The notes: generated from the sequence alone by a model not told the origin. 64,000 bases of DNA from Streptomyces sp. NBC_00102 (GCF_026343115.1 NZ_JAPEMC010000001.1:3921001-3985000); one strand, 5' to 3'. Shown: positions 1 through 9,752, counted from the stretch's first letter. Numbers and translations are program-made.

Positions 1-2
1 CC

Positions 3-287
3 GCCGACCCCGCCCACCCCGAGCTGCGCCCCGTTCTCACCGGACTGCCGGTGGCCGGCTTCAGCGGCACCCTCGTCGGCCGGTACGGCGAGAAGTCGGG
101 CGGTGCCGGACTCGTACGGGCCAAGACGGGCACCCTCACCGGCGTCAACGCCCTGGCCGGCACCGTCGTGGACGCCGGTGGACGGCTGCTCTCCTTCGCC
201 TTCCTCACCTCCGGCACCACCTCTCCCGGCGACGCCGAGAAGGCCCTCGACGACCTCGCCACCGCCCTGGCCGGCAGCGCGGGTTAG
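3..287 (+). CDS. dacB: D-alanyl-D-alanine carboxypeptidase/endopeptidase (PBP4 type), C-terminal fragment
   Basis: The last 94 codons of a gene that enters from the left edge. The fragment contains K-T-G-T (AKTGTLTGVNALAG), the third active-site motif of penicillin-binding proteins, followed by the AGTVVDAGGRLLSFAFL strand typical of class C PBP4/DacB carboxypeptidases. These enzymes trim D-Ala-D-Ala from peptidoglycan outside the membrane. The motifs SxxK and SxN lie off-window. The assignment also fits the usual Streptomyces order dacB - zinc metalloprotease - tilS - hpt - ftsH. The frame is open to the window edge, so this is a partial gene and not a truncation. Family call is good; substrate is inferred. 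Confidence 0.85.
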   Translation, partial: ADPAHPELRPVLTGLPVAGFSGTLVGRYGEKSGGAGLVRAKTGTLTGVNALAGTVVDAGGRLLSFAFLTSGTTSPGDAEKALDDLATALAGSAG

Positions 288-335
288 GACCTCGACGCCC
301 CACCACGGGGGCGCCGCCTCACGTACGGTTGACGC

Positions 336-1478
336 ATGACGAGCATCGGTGGTGCCGAGATGGTCGACTGGAATCTCGCGGTGGCGACCGCGACCCGGCT
401 CGTACGGCCGGGTCCCGAGATCGACCGCGAGGAGGCGCGTGCCGTCGTCGCGGAGCTGCGCCGCCACGCCAAGGCCTCGGAAGAGCACGTCCGTTCCTTC
501 ACCCGGATGATCCCCGAGGGCCCCGGGGCCCCCGTCCCCGCCGACACCCCCGTCCTCGTCGTGGACCGGGCCGGCTGGATCAAGGCCAACGTCGCCGGGT
601 TCCGCGAACTCCTGCGCCCGCTGCTCGCCAAGATGCAGGAGCGGCGCGGCAGCGGACCCGGCCAGAGCGTCGTCGGGGCCCTCGGCGGCAAGGTGACCGG
701 CGTCGAACTCGGCATGCTGCTGTCCTTCCTCGCCTCCCGCGTGCTCGGCCAGTACGAGACCTTCGCCCCCGCGAGCCGCGAGCTGCCCGCCCTCGACCAG
801 GGCGGCGGCCGGCTGCTCCTCGTCGCCCCGAACATCGTCCACGTCGAACGCGAACTCGACGTGGACCCGCACGACTTCCGGCTCTGGGTGGCCCTCCACG
901 AGGAGACCCACCGCACCCAGTTCACCGGGGTGCCGTGGCTCCGCGACCACCTCCGGGGCGAGATCCAGTCCTTCCTGGACGAGACCGACGTGGACCCCGC
1001 CACCTTCGTGGACCAGCTGCGCGAGGCCGTGCAGTCGCTCGTCGGCGGGCGGCCCGAGGGAGAGCGGGGCGAGGGCGGCGGACGCAGCCTCGTCGAACTC
1101 GTCCAGACCCCCGCCCAGCGCGAGATCCTCGGCCGGCTCACCGCCGTGATGTCCCTGCTGGAGGGGCACGCCGACTTCGTCATGGACGGTGTCGGACCCG
1201 ACGTGGTCCCCTCGGTCGCCGAGATCCGCGAGAAGTTCCAGCAGCGCCGGGCGCGCGGCGCGGGCCGCCTCGACCTGGCCCTGCGCAAACTGCTCGGCAT
1301 GGACGCGAAGCTCCGTCAGTACCGCGACGGGGAGCGGTTCGTGAGCGCCGTGGTCGCCGAGGTCGGCATGGACGGGTTCAACCGGGTGTGGACCTCGCCC
1401 AACACCCTCCCGACGAAGGCCGAGATCGCCAGCCCCGCCGACTGGGTCGCGCGCGTGCACCGTAAGGCAGATTCGTGA
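336..1478 (+). CDS. Zinc-dependent metalloprotease (DUF2342, 'coenzyme F420 biosynthesis-associated' family)
   Basis: 380 residues. A zincin motif HEETH lies at about residues 188-192 (VALHEETHRTQF) inside a helical protein typical of the actinobacterial DUF2342 hydrolase family. The family is named after F420 biosynthesis because of a profile, but no F420 gene is nearby and the substrate is unknown. It sits between dacB and tilS, as in other Streptomyces. The ATG at 336 is preceded by TACGGT (324-329) ending 6 nt upstream, so the mRNA is probably leaderless; no Shine-Dalgarno sequence is visible. A longer overlapping frame starting at 329 is an out-of-phase shadow. Function beyond 'probable zinc hydrolase' is not supported. 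Confidence 0.85.
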   Translation: MTSIGGAEMVDWNLAVATATRLVRPGPEIDREEARAVVAELRRHAKASEEHVRSFTRMIPEGPGAPVPADTPVLVVDRAGWIKANVAGFRELLRPLLAKMQERRGSGPGQSVVGALGGKVTGVELGMLLSFLASRVLGQYETFAPASRELPALDQGGGRLLLVAPNIVHVERELDVDPHDFRLWVALHEETHRTQFTGVPWLRDHLRGEIQSFLDETDVDPATFVDQLREAVQSLVGGRPEGERGEGGGRSLVELVQTPAQREILGRLTAVMSLLEGHADFVMDGVGPDVVPSVAEIREKFQQRRARGAGRLDLALRKLLGMDAKLRQYRDGERFVSAVVAEVGMDGFNRVWTSPNTLPTKAEIASPADWVARVHRKADS

Positions 1479-1674
1479 TCTTGACGGAGCCCATGGCCGG
1501 ATAAAGGTCCACCAATCACCCATCCGAGGGACCATGAGGGCATGGGAAGCCGTGCAATGCTCGATGAACAGCTTGCCTCTGTCACCATCGACGCACTCTG
1601 AGTGACGCCGGGGAGGGCACGTCGCCGTCCCACCGCTCGGAGGTACCTCCCAGAACTCCAGAAGGGCACCGGAC

Positions 1675-2772
1675 ATGGGTCCCCATCCTGCGGTCGCGGC
1701 GATACGCCTGGCGGTCCGCCGCGTACTCCACGACGTACTCACCGAACACACCCTCCGTGCCGGCCAGGGTCTCCACCCCGGCCGTCCCGGAAACCACCTC
1801 CTCGCCGAAGCCGGCGGAGCCGGACGGACGGCCTTCGCCGAACGGCCCGCCGTCCCGCCCCGGCCCCTCGTCCTGGTGGCCTGCTCCGGCGGCGCCGACT
1901 CCATGGCGCTCGCCTCGGCCCTCGCCTTCGAGGCCCGCAAACTCGACGTACGGGCCGGCGGCATCACCGTCGACCACAACCTCCAGACCGGCAGCGGACT
2001 GCGCGCCGCCGAGGTCGTCACCCGGCTGACCGCCATGGACCTCGACCCCGTCGAGGCCGTCGCCGTCCACGTCGGACGCGAAGGCGGCCCCGAGGCCGCC
2101 GCCCGCGACGCCCGCTACGCCGCGCTCGACGCCGCCGCCGAGCGCCACGGCGCCGTCACGATCCTGCTCGGGCACACCCGTGACGACCAGGCCGAGACGG
2201 TGCTGCTCGGGCTCGCCCGGGGCTCCGGCATCCGCTCGCTCTCCGGCATGGCCGCCGCCTCCGGGCCGGCCGGCCGCTACCGCCGCCCCTTCCTCCAGCT
2301 CGACCGCCAGACCGTCCGCAAGGCCTGCCTCGTCCAGTCCCTCCCCGTCTGGGACGACCCGCACAACGCCGACCCCGCCTACACCCGCTCCCGCCTCCGC
2401 CACGAGGGCCTGCCCGCCCTGGAGAAAGCCCTCGGCAAGGGCGTCGTCGAGGCACTCGCCCGTACGGCCCAGCTCTCCCGGGACGACGCCGACGCCCTGG
2501 ACGGCTGGGCCGCCGAGGCCGAGCGCGCCGTACGCGACGACGACGGCGAGCTGGACTGCGCCAAGCTCTGGGCGCTGCCGCCCGCCGTACGCCGCCGGGT
2601 GCTGCGCCGCGCCGTCATCGAGGCGGGTGCCCCGGCCGGTTCGCTCTTCGCCCGGCACGTCGAGGAAGTGGACCGGCTCATCACCGGCTGGCGGGGCCAG
2701 CGCGCCCTCAACCTGCCCGGCCGCGTCGAAGCCCGGCGTCAGGGTGGCAGACTGGTCATCCGGCAGAGCTGA
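1675..2772 (+). CDS. tilS: tRNA(Ile)-lysidine synthetase
   Basis: 365 residues, the short actinobacterial form. It uses ATP and lysine to convert C34 of the CAU anticodon tRNA(Ile) to lysidine, so that AUA is read as Ile. The N-type ATP-pyrophosphatase loop SGGADS lies at residues 71-76 ([14 protein letters not shown]). The D-H-N of ITVDHNLQ and the [20 protein letters not shown] motif follow. The N-terminal about 65 residues ahead of the P-loop are longer than in the E. coli enzyme, as is usual in Streptomyces. The ATG at 1675 has GAAGG about 9 nt upstream. Upstream of hpt with an 86-nt gap, probably one operon. Confidence 0.93.
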   Translation: MGPHPAVAAIRLAVRRVLHDVLTEHTLRAGQGLHPGRPGNHLLAEAGGAGRTAFAERPAVPPRPLVLVACSGGADSMALASALAFEARKLDVRAGGITVDHNLQTGSGLRAAEVVTRLTAMDLDPVEAVAVHVGREGGPEAAARDARYAALDAAAERHGAVTILLGHTRDDQAETVLLGLARGSGIRSLSGMAAASGPAGRYRRPFLQLDRQTVRKACLVQSLPVWDDPHNADPAYTRSRLRHEGLPALEKALGKGVVEALARTAQLSRDDADALDGWAAEAERAVRDDDGELDCAKLWALPPAVRRRVLRRAVIEAGAPAGSLFARHVEEVDRLITGWRGQRALNLPGRVEARRQGGRLVIRQS

Positions 2773-2858
2773 AGAGCAAGCGGCTGAAGTGCAGGCGAGA
2801 CGGCCGGCCGGGCCCGGGTGACACGTACCGGGCCGGGCGGGCTAAGAAAGAGACGCGG

Positions 2859-3413
2859 GTGAACGAGAAGGACATGGGCAGCGACCTTCAGTCGGTGCTC
2901 CTCACGAAGGAACAGATCGACGCGAAGCTCGTCGAGCTGGCCGCGAAGATCGACGCGGAGTACGCGGGCAAGGATCTGCTCCTCGTCGGGGTCCTCAAGG
3001 GCGCGGTGATGGTCATGGCCGACCTGGCCCGCGCGCTCTCCACCCCCGCCACCATGGACTGGATGGCCGTCTCCTCGTACGGCGCGGGCACCCAGTCCTC
3101 CGGTGTCGTCCGCATCCTCAAGGATCTGGACACCGACATCAAGGGCAAGCACGTCCTGATCGTCGAGGACATCATCGACTCCGGGCTGACGCTCTCCTGG
3201 CTGCTCTCCAACCTGGGTTCGCGCGAGCCGGCGAGCCTGGAGGTCTGCACCCTGCTGCGCAAGCCGGACGCCGCCAAGGTCGCGATCGACGTGAAGTGGA
3301 TCGGCTTCGACATCCCCAACGAGTTCGTCGTCGGCTACGGGCTGGACTACGCGGAGAAGTACCGCAACCTCCCGTTCGTCGGCACCCTCGCCCCGCACGT
3401 CTACGGCGGCTGA
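2859..3413 (+). CDS. hpt: Hypoxanthine phosphoribosyltransferase
   Basis: 184 residues, normal family length. Cytosolic purine salvage: hypoxanthine or guanine plus PRPP gives IMP or GMP. The PRPP loop [13 protein letters not shown] is at residues 99-111, the [17 protein letters not shown] strand carries the first flexible loop, and [18 protein letters not shown] is the C-terminal base-binding segment. GTG start at 2859. The tilS-hpt-ftsH order is conserved widely in bacteria. The stop codon lies in the first copy of a 19-bp perfect tandem duplication (3408-3445), described separately. Confidence 0.95.
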   Translation: MNEKDMGSDLQSVLLTKEQIDAKLVELAAKIDAEYAGKDLLLVGVLKGAVMVMADLARALSTPATMDWMAVSSYGAGTQSSGVVRILKDLDTDIKGKHVLIVEDIIDSGLTLSWLLSNLGSREPASLEVCTLLRKPDAAKVAIDVKWIGFDIPNEFVVGYGLDYAEKYRNLPFVGTLAPHVYGG

Positions 3414-3445
3414 GAGCCCGTCGGGAGGCTGAGAGCCCGTCGGGA
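3408..3445 (+). repeat. 19-bp perfect tandem duplication across the hpt stop codon
   Basis: GGCTGAGAGCCCGTCGGGA occurs twice head to tail at 3408-3426 and 3427-3445. The TGA of hpt is bases 4-6 of the first copy, so the duplication adds a second in-phase-looking TGA in the 3' UTR and nothing to the protein. Confidence 0.95.
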
Positions 3446-3448
3446 GAA

Positions 3449-3475
3449 GGCCCCCGCCGCACGGCGGCCGGGGCC
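3449..3475 (+). terminator. Hairpin after hpt
   Basis: Twelve-bp inverted repeat with one mismatch (3449-3460 against 3464-3475) and a 3-nt loop. No U-tract follows, which is common for Streptomyces terminators. It separates hpt from ftsH. Confidence 0.6.
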
Positions 3476-3664
3476 GTTCCCGGAACACGGGGGCGCCGGG
3501 AACCCTTACCGCGCTCCCGCCGTTGAAGGTCTCGAATAAGGGTTTCCGGTACGTCCTCGGCGGTCGAAGGCCACAATGCTGGGGTACGGTCCGAAGAGCA
3601 TTCTCAATCTCACAGCAGCATTTACCTACGGGCAGGAGGGACGGGGCGACTTCGCTCCGTATGG

Positions 3665-5695
3665 ATGGACGTGAAGCGATACTTCCGTGGGCCGGTCATG
3701 TGGATCGTGCTGGCCGTCCTCGCCGTGGTCGTGTTGATGCAGGTCGTCGGCTCGTCCGGCGGCTACAAGACGGTGGACACCGCCAAGGTGGTCCAGGCGA
3801 TCAGCAAGAACCAGGTGGAGTCGGCCAAGCTGACCACCGGTGACCAACAAATCCTCAAGATCGAGCTGAAGGACGGCCAGAAGCTCAAGGGCGAGTCCGG
3901 CAGCAAGTTCCAGGCCAGCTACATCGGCAGCCAGGGCGTCGACCTCGCCGACACGCTGCAGCAGAAGTTCGAGAGCGGTGACATCGAGAAGGGTTACACC
4001 GTCTCGCCGTCGAAGCAGTCGCCGTTCCTCTCGATCCTGCTGTCGCTCCTGCCCTTCGTCCTCATCGTGGTCATCTTCCTGTTCCTGATGAACCAGATGC
4101 AGGGTGGCGGCTCCAAGGTCATGCAGTTCGGCAAGTCCAAGGCCAAGCTGATCACCAAGGACACGCCGAAGACGACGTTCGCCGACGTGGCGGGCTCGGA
4201 CGAGGCCGTCGAAGAGCTCCAGGAGATCAAGGAGTTCCTCCAGGAGCCGGCGAAGTTCCAGGCCGTCGGCGCCAAGATCCCGAAGGGCGTCCTGCTCTAC
4301 GGGCCGCCCGGTACGGGCAAAACGCTGCTCGCACGCGCCGTCGCCGGCGAAGCGGGCGTGCCGTTCTACTCGATCTCCGGCTCCGACTTCGTCGAGATGT
4401 TCGTCGGTGTCGGTGCCTCCCGGGTCCGTGACCTCTTCGAGCAGGCCAAGGCGAACGCCCCGGCGATCGTCTTCGTCGACGAGATCGACGCCGTCGGCCG
4501 GCACCGCGGTGCCGGTATGGGCGGCGGTCACGACGAGCGCGAGCAGACGCTCAACCAGCTGCTCGTCGAGATGGACGGCTTCGACGTCAAGGGCGGCGTG
4601 ATCCTGATCGCCGCGACCAACCGGCCGGACATCCTCGACCCCGCGCTGCTGCGCCCGGGCCGGTTCGACCGTCAGATCGCCGTGGACCGCCCGGACATGC
4701 TGGGGCGCCTGGAGATCCTCAAGGTGCACAAGAAGGGCAAGCCGGTCACCGACGACGTCGACCTGAACGCCGTCGCCCGACGTACCCCCGGCTTCACCGG
4801 CGCCGACCTGGCGAACGTGCTGAACGAAGCGGCGCTCCTCACGGCGCGCGGCAACAAGAAGCTGATCGACAACTCCACCCTGGACGAGGCGATCGACCGC
4901 GTCGTGGCCGGACCGCAGAAGCGGACCCGGATCATGTCCGAGAAGGAGAAGAAGATCACCGCGTACCACGAGGGCGGACACGCCCTGGTCGCGGCGGCTT
5001 CCCCCCAGTCGGACCCGGTGCACAAGATCACGATCCTCTCCCGCGGCCGCGCCCTCGGTTACACGATGGTGCTCCCGGAGGAGGACAAGTACTCCACGAC
5101 GCGCAACGAGATGCTCGACCAGCTCGCGTACATGCTGGGCGGGCGCGCGGCCGAGGAGCTGGTCTTCCACGACCCGACCACCGGTGCCGCCAACGACATC
5201 GAGAAGGCCAGTGCCACGGCCCGCGCGATGGTGACGCAGTACGGCATGACCGAGCGGCTCGGCGCGATCAAGTTCGGCGGTGACAACACCGAGCCCTTCG
5301 TGGGCCGCGAGATGGGTCACCAGCGCGACTACTCGGAAGAGGTCGCCGCGCTCGTCGACGAAGAGGTCAAGAAGCTCATCGAGACCGCGCACAACGAGGC
5401 GTGGGAGATCCTGGTCGAGAACCGCGACATCCTCGACACCCTGGTCCTCCAGCTCCTGGAGAAGGAGACCCTGGGCAAGGAGGAGATCGCGGAGATCTTC
5501 GCCCCGATCGTGAAGCGCCCGGCCCGCCCGGCGTGGACCGGTTCCGCCCGGCGCACCCCGTCGACGCGTCCGCCGGTGCTCTCACCGAAGGAACTCGCGC
5601 TGACCAACGGCTCGGCCGGTGCCAACGGCTCGGTGGCTTCCTCGGACGCCGCCCCGGCCAAGGACCTCTCCTCGGAGGACCGTCCGGAGAGCTGA
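3665..5695 (+). CDS. ftsH: ATP-dependent zinc metalloprotease FtsH
   Basis: 676 residues. Membrane-anchored AAA+ protease that degrades misfolded membrane and short-lived regulatory proteins. Two TM helices (about residues 11-27 and 119-141) flank an extracytoplasmic domain. The AAA module has Walker A GPPGTGKT (213-220), Walker [12 protein letters not shown] and the SRH segment [21 protein letters not shown]. The peptidase motif HEGGH is at 435-439. The Ser/Pro-rich C-terminal tail is typical of actinobacteria. The start is the ATG at 3665 ([10 protein letters not shown]), matching family N-termini. The nearest GGAGGG lies about 25 nt upstream, unusually far, and no in-frame start codon lies closer to it. 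Upstream neighbours tilS and hpt are conserved. Confidence 0.97.
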   Translation: MDVKRYFRGPVMWIVLAVLAVVVLMQVVGSSGGYKTVDTAKVVQAISKNQVESAKLTTGDQQILKIELKDGQKLKGESGSKFQASYIGSQGVDLADTLQQKFESGDIEKGYTVSPSKQSPFLSILLSLLPFVLIVVIFLFLMNQMQGGGSKVMQFGKSKAKLITKDTPKTTFADVAGSDEAVEELQEIKEFLQEPAKFQAVGAKIPKGVLLYGPPGTGKTLLARAVAGEAGVPFYSISGSDFVEMFVGVGASRVRDLFEQAKANAPAIVFVDEIDAVGRHRGAGMGGGHDEREQTLNQLLVEMDGFDVKGGVILIAATNRPDILDPALLRPGRFDRQIAVDRPDMLGRLEILKVHKKGKPVTDDVDLNAVARRTPGFTGADLANVLNEAALLTARGNKKLIDNSTLDEAIDRVVAGPQKRTRIMSEKEKKITAYHEGGHALVAAASPQSDPVHKITILSRGRALGYTMVLPEEDKYSTTRNEMLDQLAYMLGGRAAEELVFHDPTTGAANDIEKASATARAMVTQYGMTERLGAIKFGGDNTEPFVGREMGHQRDYSEEVAALVDEEVKKLIETAHNEAWEILVENRDILDTLVLQLLEKETLGKEEIAEIFAPIVKRPARPAWTGSARRTPSTRPPVLSPKELALTNGSAGANGSVASSDAAPAKDLSSEDRPES

Positions 5696-5753
5696 ACCCA
5701 TTGCGACCAGGTGTGACGGCCCTCACCCGCCGCCCACCCGCACCGGAATGGAT

Positions 5754-5794
5754 GCCGCGCCCCCCAGGTTTTAGCCTGTGGGGGCGCGGCTTTT
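5754..5794 (+). terminator. Rho-independent terminator of ftsH
   Basis: A GC-rich stem of 15-16 bp with a 1-nt bulge (5754-5768 against 5775-5790) and a TTTTAG loop, followed by TTTT. Confidence 0.88.
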
Positions 5795-5846
5795 CGTTGG
5801 GCCGTGAAGGCACCGCGCAGCCGGCGCGCAGAGGAACGAGGCACAG

Positions 5847-6461
5847 ATGACCGACCCGGTGACGCTGGACGGCGCGCACGTGAACGGCCCGTATGGCGAG
5901 TTCGACGAGAAGCGGGCCGAGGCTGCCGTGCGCGAGCTGCTGATAGCGGTGGGCGAGGACCCGGACCGCGAGGGGCTCCTGGAGACTCCGGGGCGCGTCG
6001 CGCGGGCGTACCGGGAGATCTTCGCCGGACTCTTCCAGGAGGCCCGGGACGTCCTGACGACCACGTTCGACCTGGGGCACGACGAGATGGTCCTGGTGAA
6101 GGACATCGAGGTCTTCTCCACCTGTGAGCACCACCTGGTGCCATTCCGCGGGGTCGCGCACGTGGGGTACATCCCGGCGACCTCGGGGAAGATCACCGGG
6201 CTCTCCAAGCTGGCCCGGCTGGTGGACGTCTACGCCCGTCGTCCGCAGGTGCAGGAGCGGCTGACCACGCAGATCGCCGAGTCCCTGATGGAGATCCTGG
6301 AGCCGCGCGGCGTCATCGTCGTCATCGAGTGCGAGCACATGTGCATGTCGATGCGCGGCATCCGCAAGCCCGGCGCGAAGACGATCACCTCGGCGGTGCG
6401 CGGGCAGCTCCGCGATCCGGCGACGCGGGCCGAGGCGATGAGCCTCATCATGGCGCGCTGA
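5847..6461 (+). CDS. folE: GTP cyclohydrolase I
   Basis: 204 residues, normal length. Catalyses GTP to 7,8-dihydroneopterin triphosphate, the first step of folate synthesis. The zinc and catalytic motif [10 protein letters not shown], the HVGYIP segment and [11 protein letters not shown] with the C-terminal zinc Cys are all present, as is the KPGAKT loop. ATG at 5847 is preceded by a purine-rich GAGGAACGAGG. It converges on the minus-strand folate genes (folK, folB, folP), so the window holds most of the dihydropteroate branch split over two strands. Confidence 0.96.
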   Translation: MTDPVTLDGAHVNGPYGEFDEKRAEAAVRELLIAVGEDPDREGLLETPGRVARAYREIFAGLFQEARDVLTTTFDLGHDEMVLVKDIEVFSTCEHHLVPFRGVAHVGYIPATSGKITGLSKLARLVDVYARRPQVQERLTTQIAESLMEILEPRGVIVVIECEHMCMSMRGIRKPGAKTITSAVRGQLRDPATRAEAMSLIMAR

Positions 6462-6501
6462 CCCGGTACTCCTCCACGGCCGCGAGCCTGCGGGGCGACC
6501 C

Positions 6502-6984
6502 TCAGGCCGCGGCCACGCTCGTGTCGTCGTCGTGGTCCTCGGGGAGCTTGCAGACGTGCTCCAGGAAGAGCGCGGCGGCGATGACGGCGAAGGACGCCAC
6601 CACCGCGGCGCCCGCGTAGATCGCCTGGTCGCGACGGGGAGCCAGGTCCAGATAACTCAGCAGGAACACCGCCGTGCCGCCGTACATCCCGGCGACCAGC
6701 GCGGCCACCAGGGCGCTGGCCTGGCCGAACACGAGGGCCCTGGCCGCCATCAGCGGTTCGACGCCCTTGGCCCCGGGGCGGCGCTCGCGCTGGGCGCGGA
6801 GCCGGGAGCGCAGCGAGAGGGCCGTCGCCAGCAGGATCGCGGCGATGGCCGCGAGGACGATCGGCGCGGCCAGCGGGACGCTCGGCAGGGTGCCGAGGGT
6901 GTCCCAGAGGCGGGCGGCCGCCCAGGACAGCACGCCCGCGGCGGCGAAGAGGCCGGCCAGCACTCGGAGCCGTAGTTGCTTCAC
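6502..6984 (-). CDS. DUF3180 membrane protein
   Basis: 160 residues, GTG start at 6984. Four hydrophobic segments are visible (about residues 6-26, 37-57, 88-112 and 122-142) with a basic loop RSRLRAQRERRPG between the second and third. It belongs to the actinobacterial DUF3180 family, which is regularly the last gene after folK. The role is unknown; the position suggests co-transcription with folB-folK but not a proven role in folate metabolism. Confidence 0.82.
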   Translation of the reverse strand: MKQLRLRVLAGLFAAAGVLSWAAARLWDTLGTLPSVPLAAPIVLAAIAAILLATALSLRSRLRAQRERRPGAKGVEPLMAARALVFGQASALVAALVAGMYGGTAVFLLSYLDLAPRRDQAIYAGAAVVASFAVIAAALFLEHVCKLPEDHDDDTSVAAA

Positions 6985-7115
6985 CGGTCACGCCGCCCTT
7001 CGCCGCCCGCGTTCCGTCCCGCGGTCATGTCTGCCCTGAGCCTAACGACTGAGGACGGTCCCGTGATCCCGCGTACCCGCCGGGGGCGTGCGTACCCCGC
7101 CCCCGGGGGTGGAGG

Positions 7116-7727
7116 TCACTCGGGCAGGCGGAGTTCCAGGTCGGCCCGGGGCAGCACGCCGTCCCGGCCGATCGCGGCCAGCAGCCCGGCGACCGGACCG
7201 GCGCCCGGCAGCTGCGCCTCGGGGTCCACGTCGTGCCAGGGCGCGAGGACGAAGGCCCGCTCGCCGGCGCGGGGGTGCGGCAGGGTGAGGTGCGGGTCGT
7301 CGGAGACCACGTCGGCGTAGGCGACGATGTCGACGTCGATGGTGCGGGGGCCCCAGCGCTCCTCGCGGACCCGGTCGAAGGCCTCCTCGATGGCCTGGCC
7401 GCGCTCCAGCAGCGAGGACGGCGGCAGCGTCGTCTTCACCACGACCACCGCGTTGAAGTACGAGGGCTGGGAGCCGGGCTCCACGCCCCAGGGCTCCGTC
7501 TCGTACACCGGGGAGACCGCTTTGACCCGGACGCCGGGGGTGTCCTCCAGGGCGTCGATGGCGCCCTGGAGGGTCTCCAGGCGGTTGCCCAGGTTGGAGC
7601 CGAGGGAGATCACGGCCCGCTTGGGGTTGGAGAGGGTGATGTCGGCGTCGTCCACCTGCTGGACGACCGAGGCCGGCACCGGCTGGACAGTGGGATCGCT
7701 CTGCCCGCGGGCGGAAAATGCTGTCAT
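7116..7727 (-). CDS. folK: 2-amino-4-hydroxy-6-hydroxymethyldihydropteridine diphosphokinase
   Basis: 203 residues. Transfers pyrophosphate from ATP to 6-hydroxymethyl-dihydropterin. Family motifs SLGSNLGNRLETLQGAID, the substrate segment SPVYETEPWGVEPGSQPSYFN, and RWGPRTIDVDIVAY followed by LPHPRAGERAFVLAPW are all visible. The start is the ATG at 7727, chosen because it overlaps the folB stop codon as ATGA and gives a normal length with a 35-residue Ser/Pro-rich N-terminal lead. A longer in-frame reading to 8321 runs through folB and is a shadow. Confidence 0.94.
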   Translation of the reverse strand: MTAFSARGQSDPTVQPVPASVVQQVDDADITLSNPKRAVISLGSNLGNRLETLQGAIDALEDTPGVRVKAVSPVYETEPWGVEPGSQPSYFNAVVVVKTTLPPSSLLERGQAIEEAFDRVREERWGPRTIDVDIVAYADVVSDDPHLTLPHPRAGERAFVLAPWHDVDPEAQLPGAGPVAGLLAAIGRDGVLPRADLELRLPE

Positions 7728-8092
7728 GCTCGGCTCCGGATGATGGTGATGGTCACGTCGTCGAAGGGGACCGTGATCGGGGCGTCCGGCTTGTGGACGA
7801 CCACCTCGACCTCGTGGACCCCCTCGTGCTGGAGACACTGCTGGGCGATGCGTTCGGCGAGGGTCTCGATGAGATCGACCGGCTCGCCCTCGACGATGGC
7901 GACGACCTCTTCCGCGACGATGCCGTAGTGCACGGTCCGCGAGAGATCGTCGGCGGCGGCGGCCGCCCGGGTGTCCAGGCTCAGGGCCAGGTCCACGATG
8001 AAGGTCTGGCCCTCTTCGCGTTCCCGGGGAAAGACGCCATGGTGTCCACGGGCCTTGAGGCCGCGCAGCGCGACACGATCCACGCGAATCAC
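7724..8092 (-). CDS. folB: Dihydroneopterin aldolase
   Basis: 122 residues, normal length. Converts 7,8-dihydroneopterin to 6-hydroxymethyl-dihydropterin and glycolaldehyde. The family signature RVALRGLKARGHHGVFPREREEGQTFIVDL is intact, with the catalytic Lys-100-type region near VHKPDAPI. GTG start at 8092 with AGCAGGA immediately upstream. It is translationally coupled to folK by a 4-bp overlap. Confidence 0.93.
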   Translation of the reverse strand: MIRVDRVALRGLKARGHHGVFPREREEGQTFIVDLALSLDTRAAAAADDLSRTVHYGIVAEEVVAIVEGEPVDLIETLAERIAQQCLQHEGVHEVEVVVHKPDAPITVPFDDVTITIIRSRA

Positions 8093-8373
8093 TCCTGCTG
8101 TTGTTGGTCCACGAGGCGCGGAGACCTTCCTTTCGGAGGGTGCCGGGCCCGCGTGCCCGGCATGCCGGCACCGCGCCCCGGCGAAGACGCCTTCTTCCGA
8201 ATCTACCCGCGAGCACCGACAGAGCGGGCCCTCGGGTGTCTTCGGCGGCCGCCCGGCGCGGGGTGCCCGCCGCGCCCTCGGGCGCTGGTGTCCGCGTATA
8301 CCCGCTGTCCGGGGGCCTCAATCCCCGCCGCTCCTGTGTGATCCCCGCGGCCCCCGGGTGCCCGCGTGCCGGA
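8093..8373. other. 281-bp gap between the NTF2-like gene and folB
   Basis: No coding frame with Streptomyces codon bias or family similarity is visible on either strand. It presumably holds the 3' UTR of the NTF2-like gene and possibly a promoter for folB-folK on the minus strand. No convincing hairpin or operator was found. Confidence 0.5.
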
Positions 8374-8895
8374 TCAGGCCGGGGACTCCGGCCCGGGTTC
8401 GTCGTCGGATTCGGTGAGCACGGGCGACCCGTGGTGGGACCAGAGCTTCCAGCCGTCCGGGGTGCGCCGGAACACGTTGGTCGCGACGACCAGCTGGCCC
8501 ACCAGGGGGCCGACGGTGTCGTCGCCCTCGGCGGGGCCGCCGCTGAGGATGTTCTCCGTGCAGTTGACCAGGGCGGTGTCCCCGGTCATGGCGACGTCCA
8601 CGTCGGTCAGGATGAACTGGATGTACTCGGTGTTCGCCATGATGAGCGCGTAGCTGCGCAGCACGTCGCCGCGGCCCCGGAGCACCGGCCAGCCGGGGTG
8701 GACGCAGGAGACCGTGAGGTCCTCGCCGGGCAGCCAGCGGTCGGCGAGACGTTCGTAGTCGCCGCTCTCCATCGCCTCGTAGAAGTCGGTGTTCGCCTGT
8801 TCGACGGCGGCTACGTCAGCCGCCGCGTCCGTGGCGTCGGGGGCGCCAGGGGCGTCGGGGGCGTCGTCCCCGGAGCCCGCGGGCGGCGTGGTCAC
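8374..8895 (-). CDS. Nuclear transport factor 2 (SnoaL-like) family protein
   Basis: 173 residues from the GTG at 8895, which overlaps the folP stop as GTGA. The domain begins at VEQANTDFYEAMESGDYERLADRWLPG and ends with VVATNVFRRTPDGWKLWSHHGSPV, the cone-shaped SnoaL/NTF2 fold that ends in a W-x-x-x-H-H strand. The first 35 residues are Asp/Ala/Pro-rich and probably disordered. Always next to folP in Streptomyces. The substrate is unknown, and a role as a binding protein or enzyme in pterin metabolism is only a guess from position. Confidence 0.85.
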   Translation of the reverse strand: MTTPPAGSGDDAPDAPGAPDATDAAADVAAVEQANTDFYEAMESGDYERLADRWLPGEDLTVSCVHPGWPVLRGRGDVLRSYALIMANTEYIQFILTDVDVAMTGDTALVNCTENILSGGPAEGDDTVGPLVGQLVVATNVFRRTPDGWKLWSHHGSPVLTESDDEPGPESPA

Positions 8896-9752
8896 GCGGC
8901 TCCTTCGACGGCGCGGCACACGCGTACGGCGTCGGCGCTGGCCCGGACCTCGTGGACCCGGACGGCCCAGGCACCGGCCCGGGCGGAGAGGGTGGAGACC
9001 GCGGCGGTCGCCGCGTCGCGCTCCCGGGCCGGGGGCGGGGTGCCGTCCGGACCGGCCAGGGTCTTACCCAGGAACCGCTTCCGGGACGCGGCCACCAGTA
9101 GCGGCCGGCCGAGGCCGTGCAGCGCGTCCAGGTGCGCGACGAGCGCCAGGTCCTGGGCGGTGTCCTTGGCGAAGCCGAGCCCCGGGTCGATCACGATCCG
9201 CTCGGGTGCCACCCCGCCCGCGACCACCGCGTCCATGCGTTCCCGCAGCTCGGCGACGACTTCGCCGACCACGTCCGCGTAGACGGCCCGGGCGTTCATG
9301 GACTCGCTGAAGCCGCGCCAGTGCATCACGACGAACGGCGCGCCGGTCTCGGCGACCACCCGGACCATGTCCGGGTCGGCCAGACCGCCGCTGACGTCGT
9401 TCACCAGCACTCCGCCGGCCGCGACGGCCTGCTCGGCGACCCGGGCCCGCATGGTGTCCACGGAGACCACGGCGCCCTCGGCGACCAGGCCCCGGACGAC
9501 GGGCACCACCCGGCGCAACTCCTCGTCCTCGTCGACCCGGCTCGCGCCGGGGCGTGTCGACTCACCGCCGACGTCGATCAGGTCCGCGCCGTCGGCCATC
9601 AGGGCCAGTCCGCGTTTGATCGCGGCCGTGGTGTCGAACCACCGGCCTCCGTCGGAGAAGGAGTCCGGGGTCACATTGACGACACCCATGACCGCACAGC
9701 GATCCCACTCCGGCAGGCCCTCGACCGTGCCCCGTCCGCGCAACGTACTCAT
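8892..9752 (-). CDS. folP: Dihydropteroate synthase
   Basis: 286 residues. Condenses hydroxymethyl-dihydropterin pyrophosphate with p-aminobenzoate; the target of sulfonamides. Motifs MGVVNVTPDSFSDGGRW, DLIDVGGESTRPGA, INDVSGG-type VLVNDVSGGLADP, and IVIDPGLGFAKD are intact, with the C-terminal R-V-H-E-V region. The ATG at 9752 is preceded on the minus strand by TACGCT (9759-9764) ending 6 nt away, so the mRNA is likely leaderless. The overlap with the NTF2-like gene implies co-transcription. Confidence 0.95.
   Translation of the reverse strand: MSTLRGRGTVEGLPEWDRCAVMGVVNVTPDSFSDGGRWFDTTAAIKRGLALMADGADLIDVGGESTRPGASRVDEDEELRRVVPVVRGLVAEGAVVSVDTMRARVAEQAVAAGGVLVNDVSGGLADPDMVRVVAETGAPFVVMHWRGFSESMNARAVYADVVGEVVAELRERMDAVVAGGVAPERIVIDPGLGFAKDTAQDLALVAHLDALHGLGRPLLVAASRKRFLGKTLAGPDGTPPPARERDAATAAVSTLSARAGAWAVRVHEVRASADAVRVCRAVEGAA

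Noticed and set aside
3626..5392. 588-aa frame opposite ftsH
   Set aside because: Shadow of a highly biased gene; the plus strand carries all FtsH motifs.
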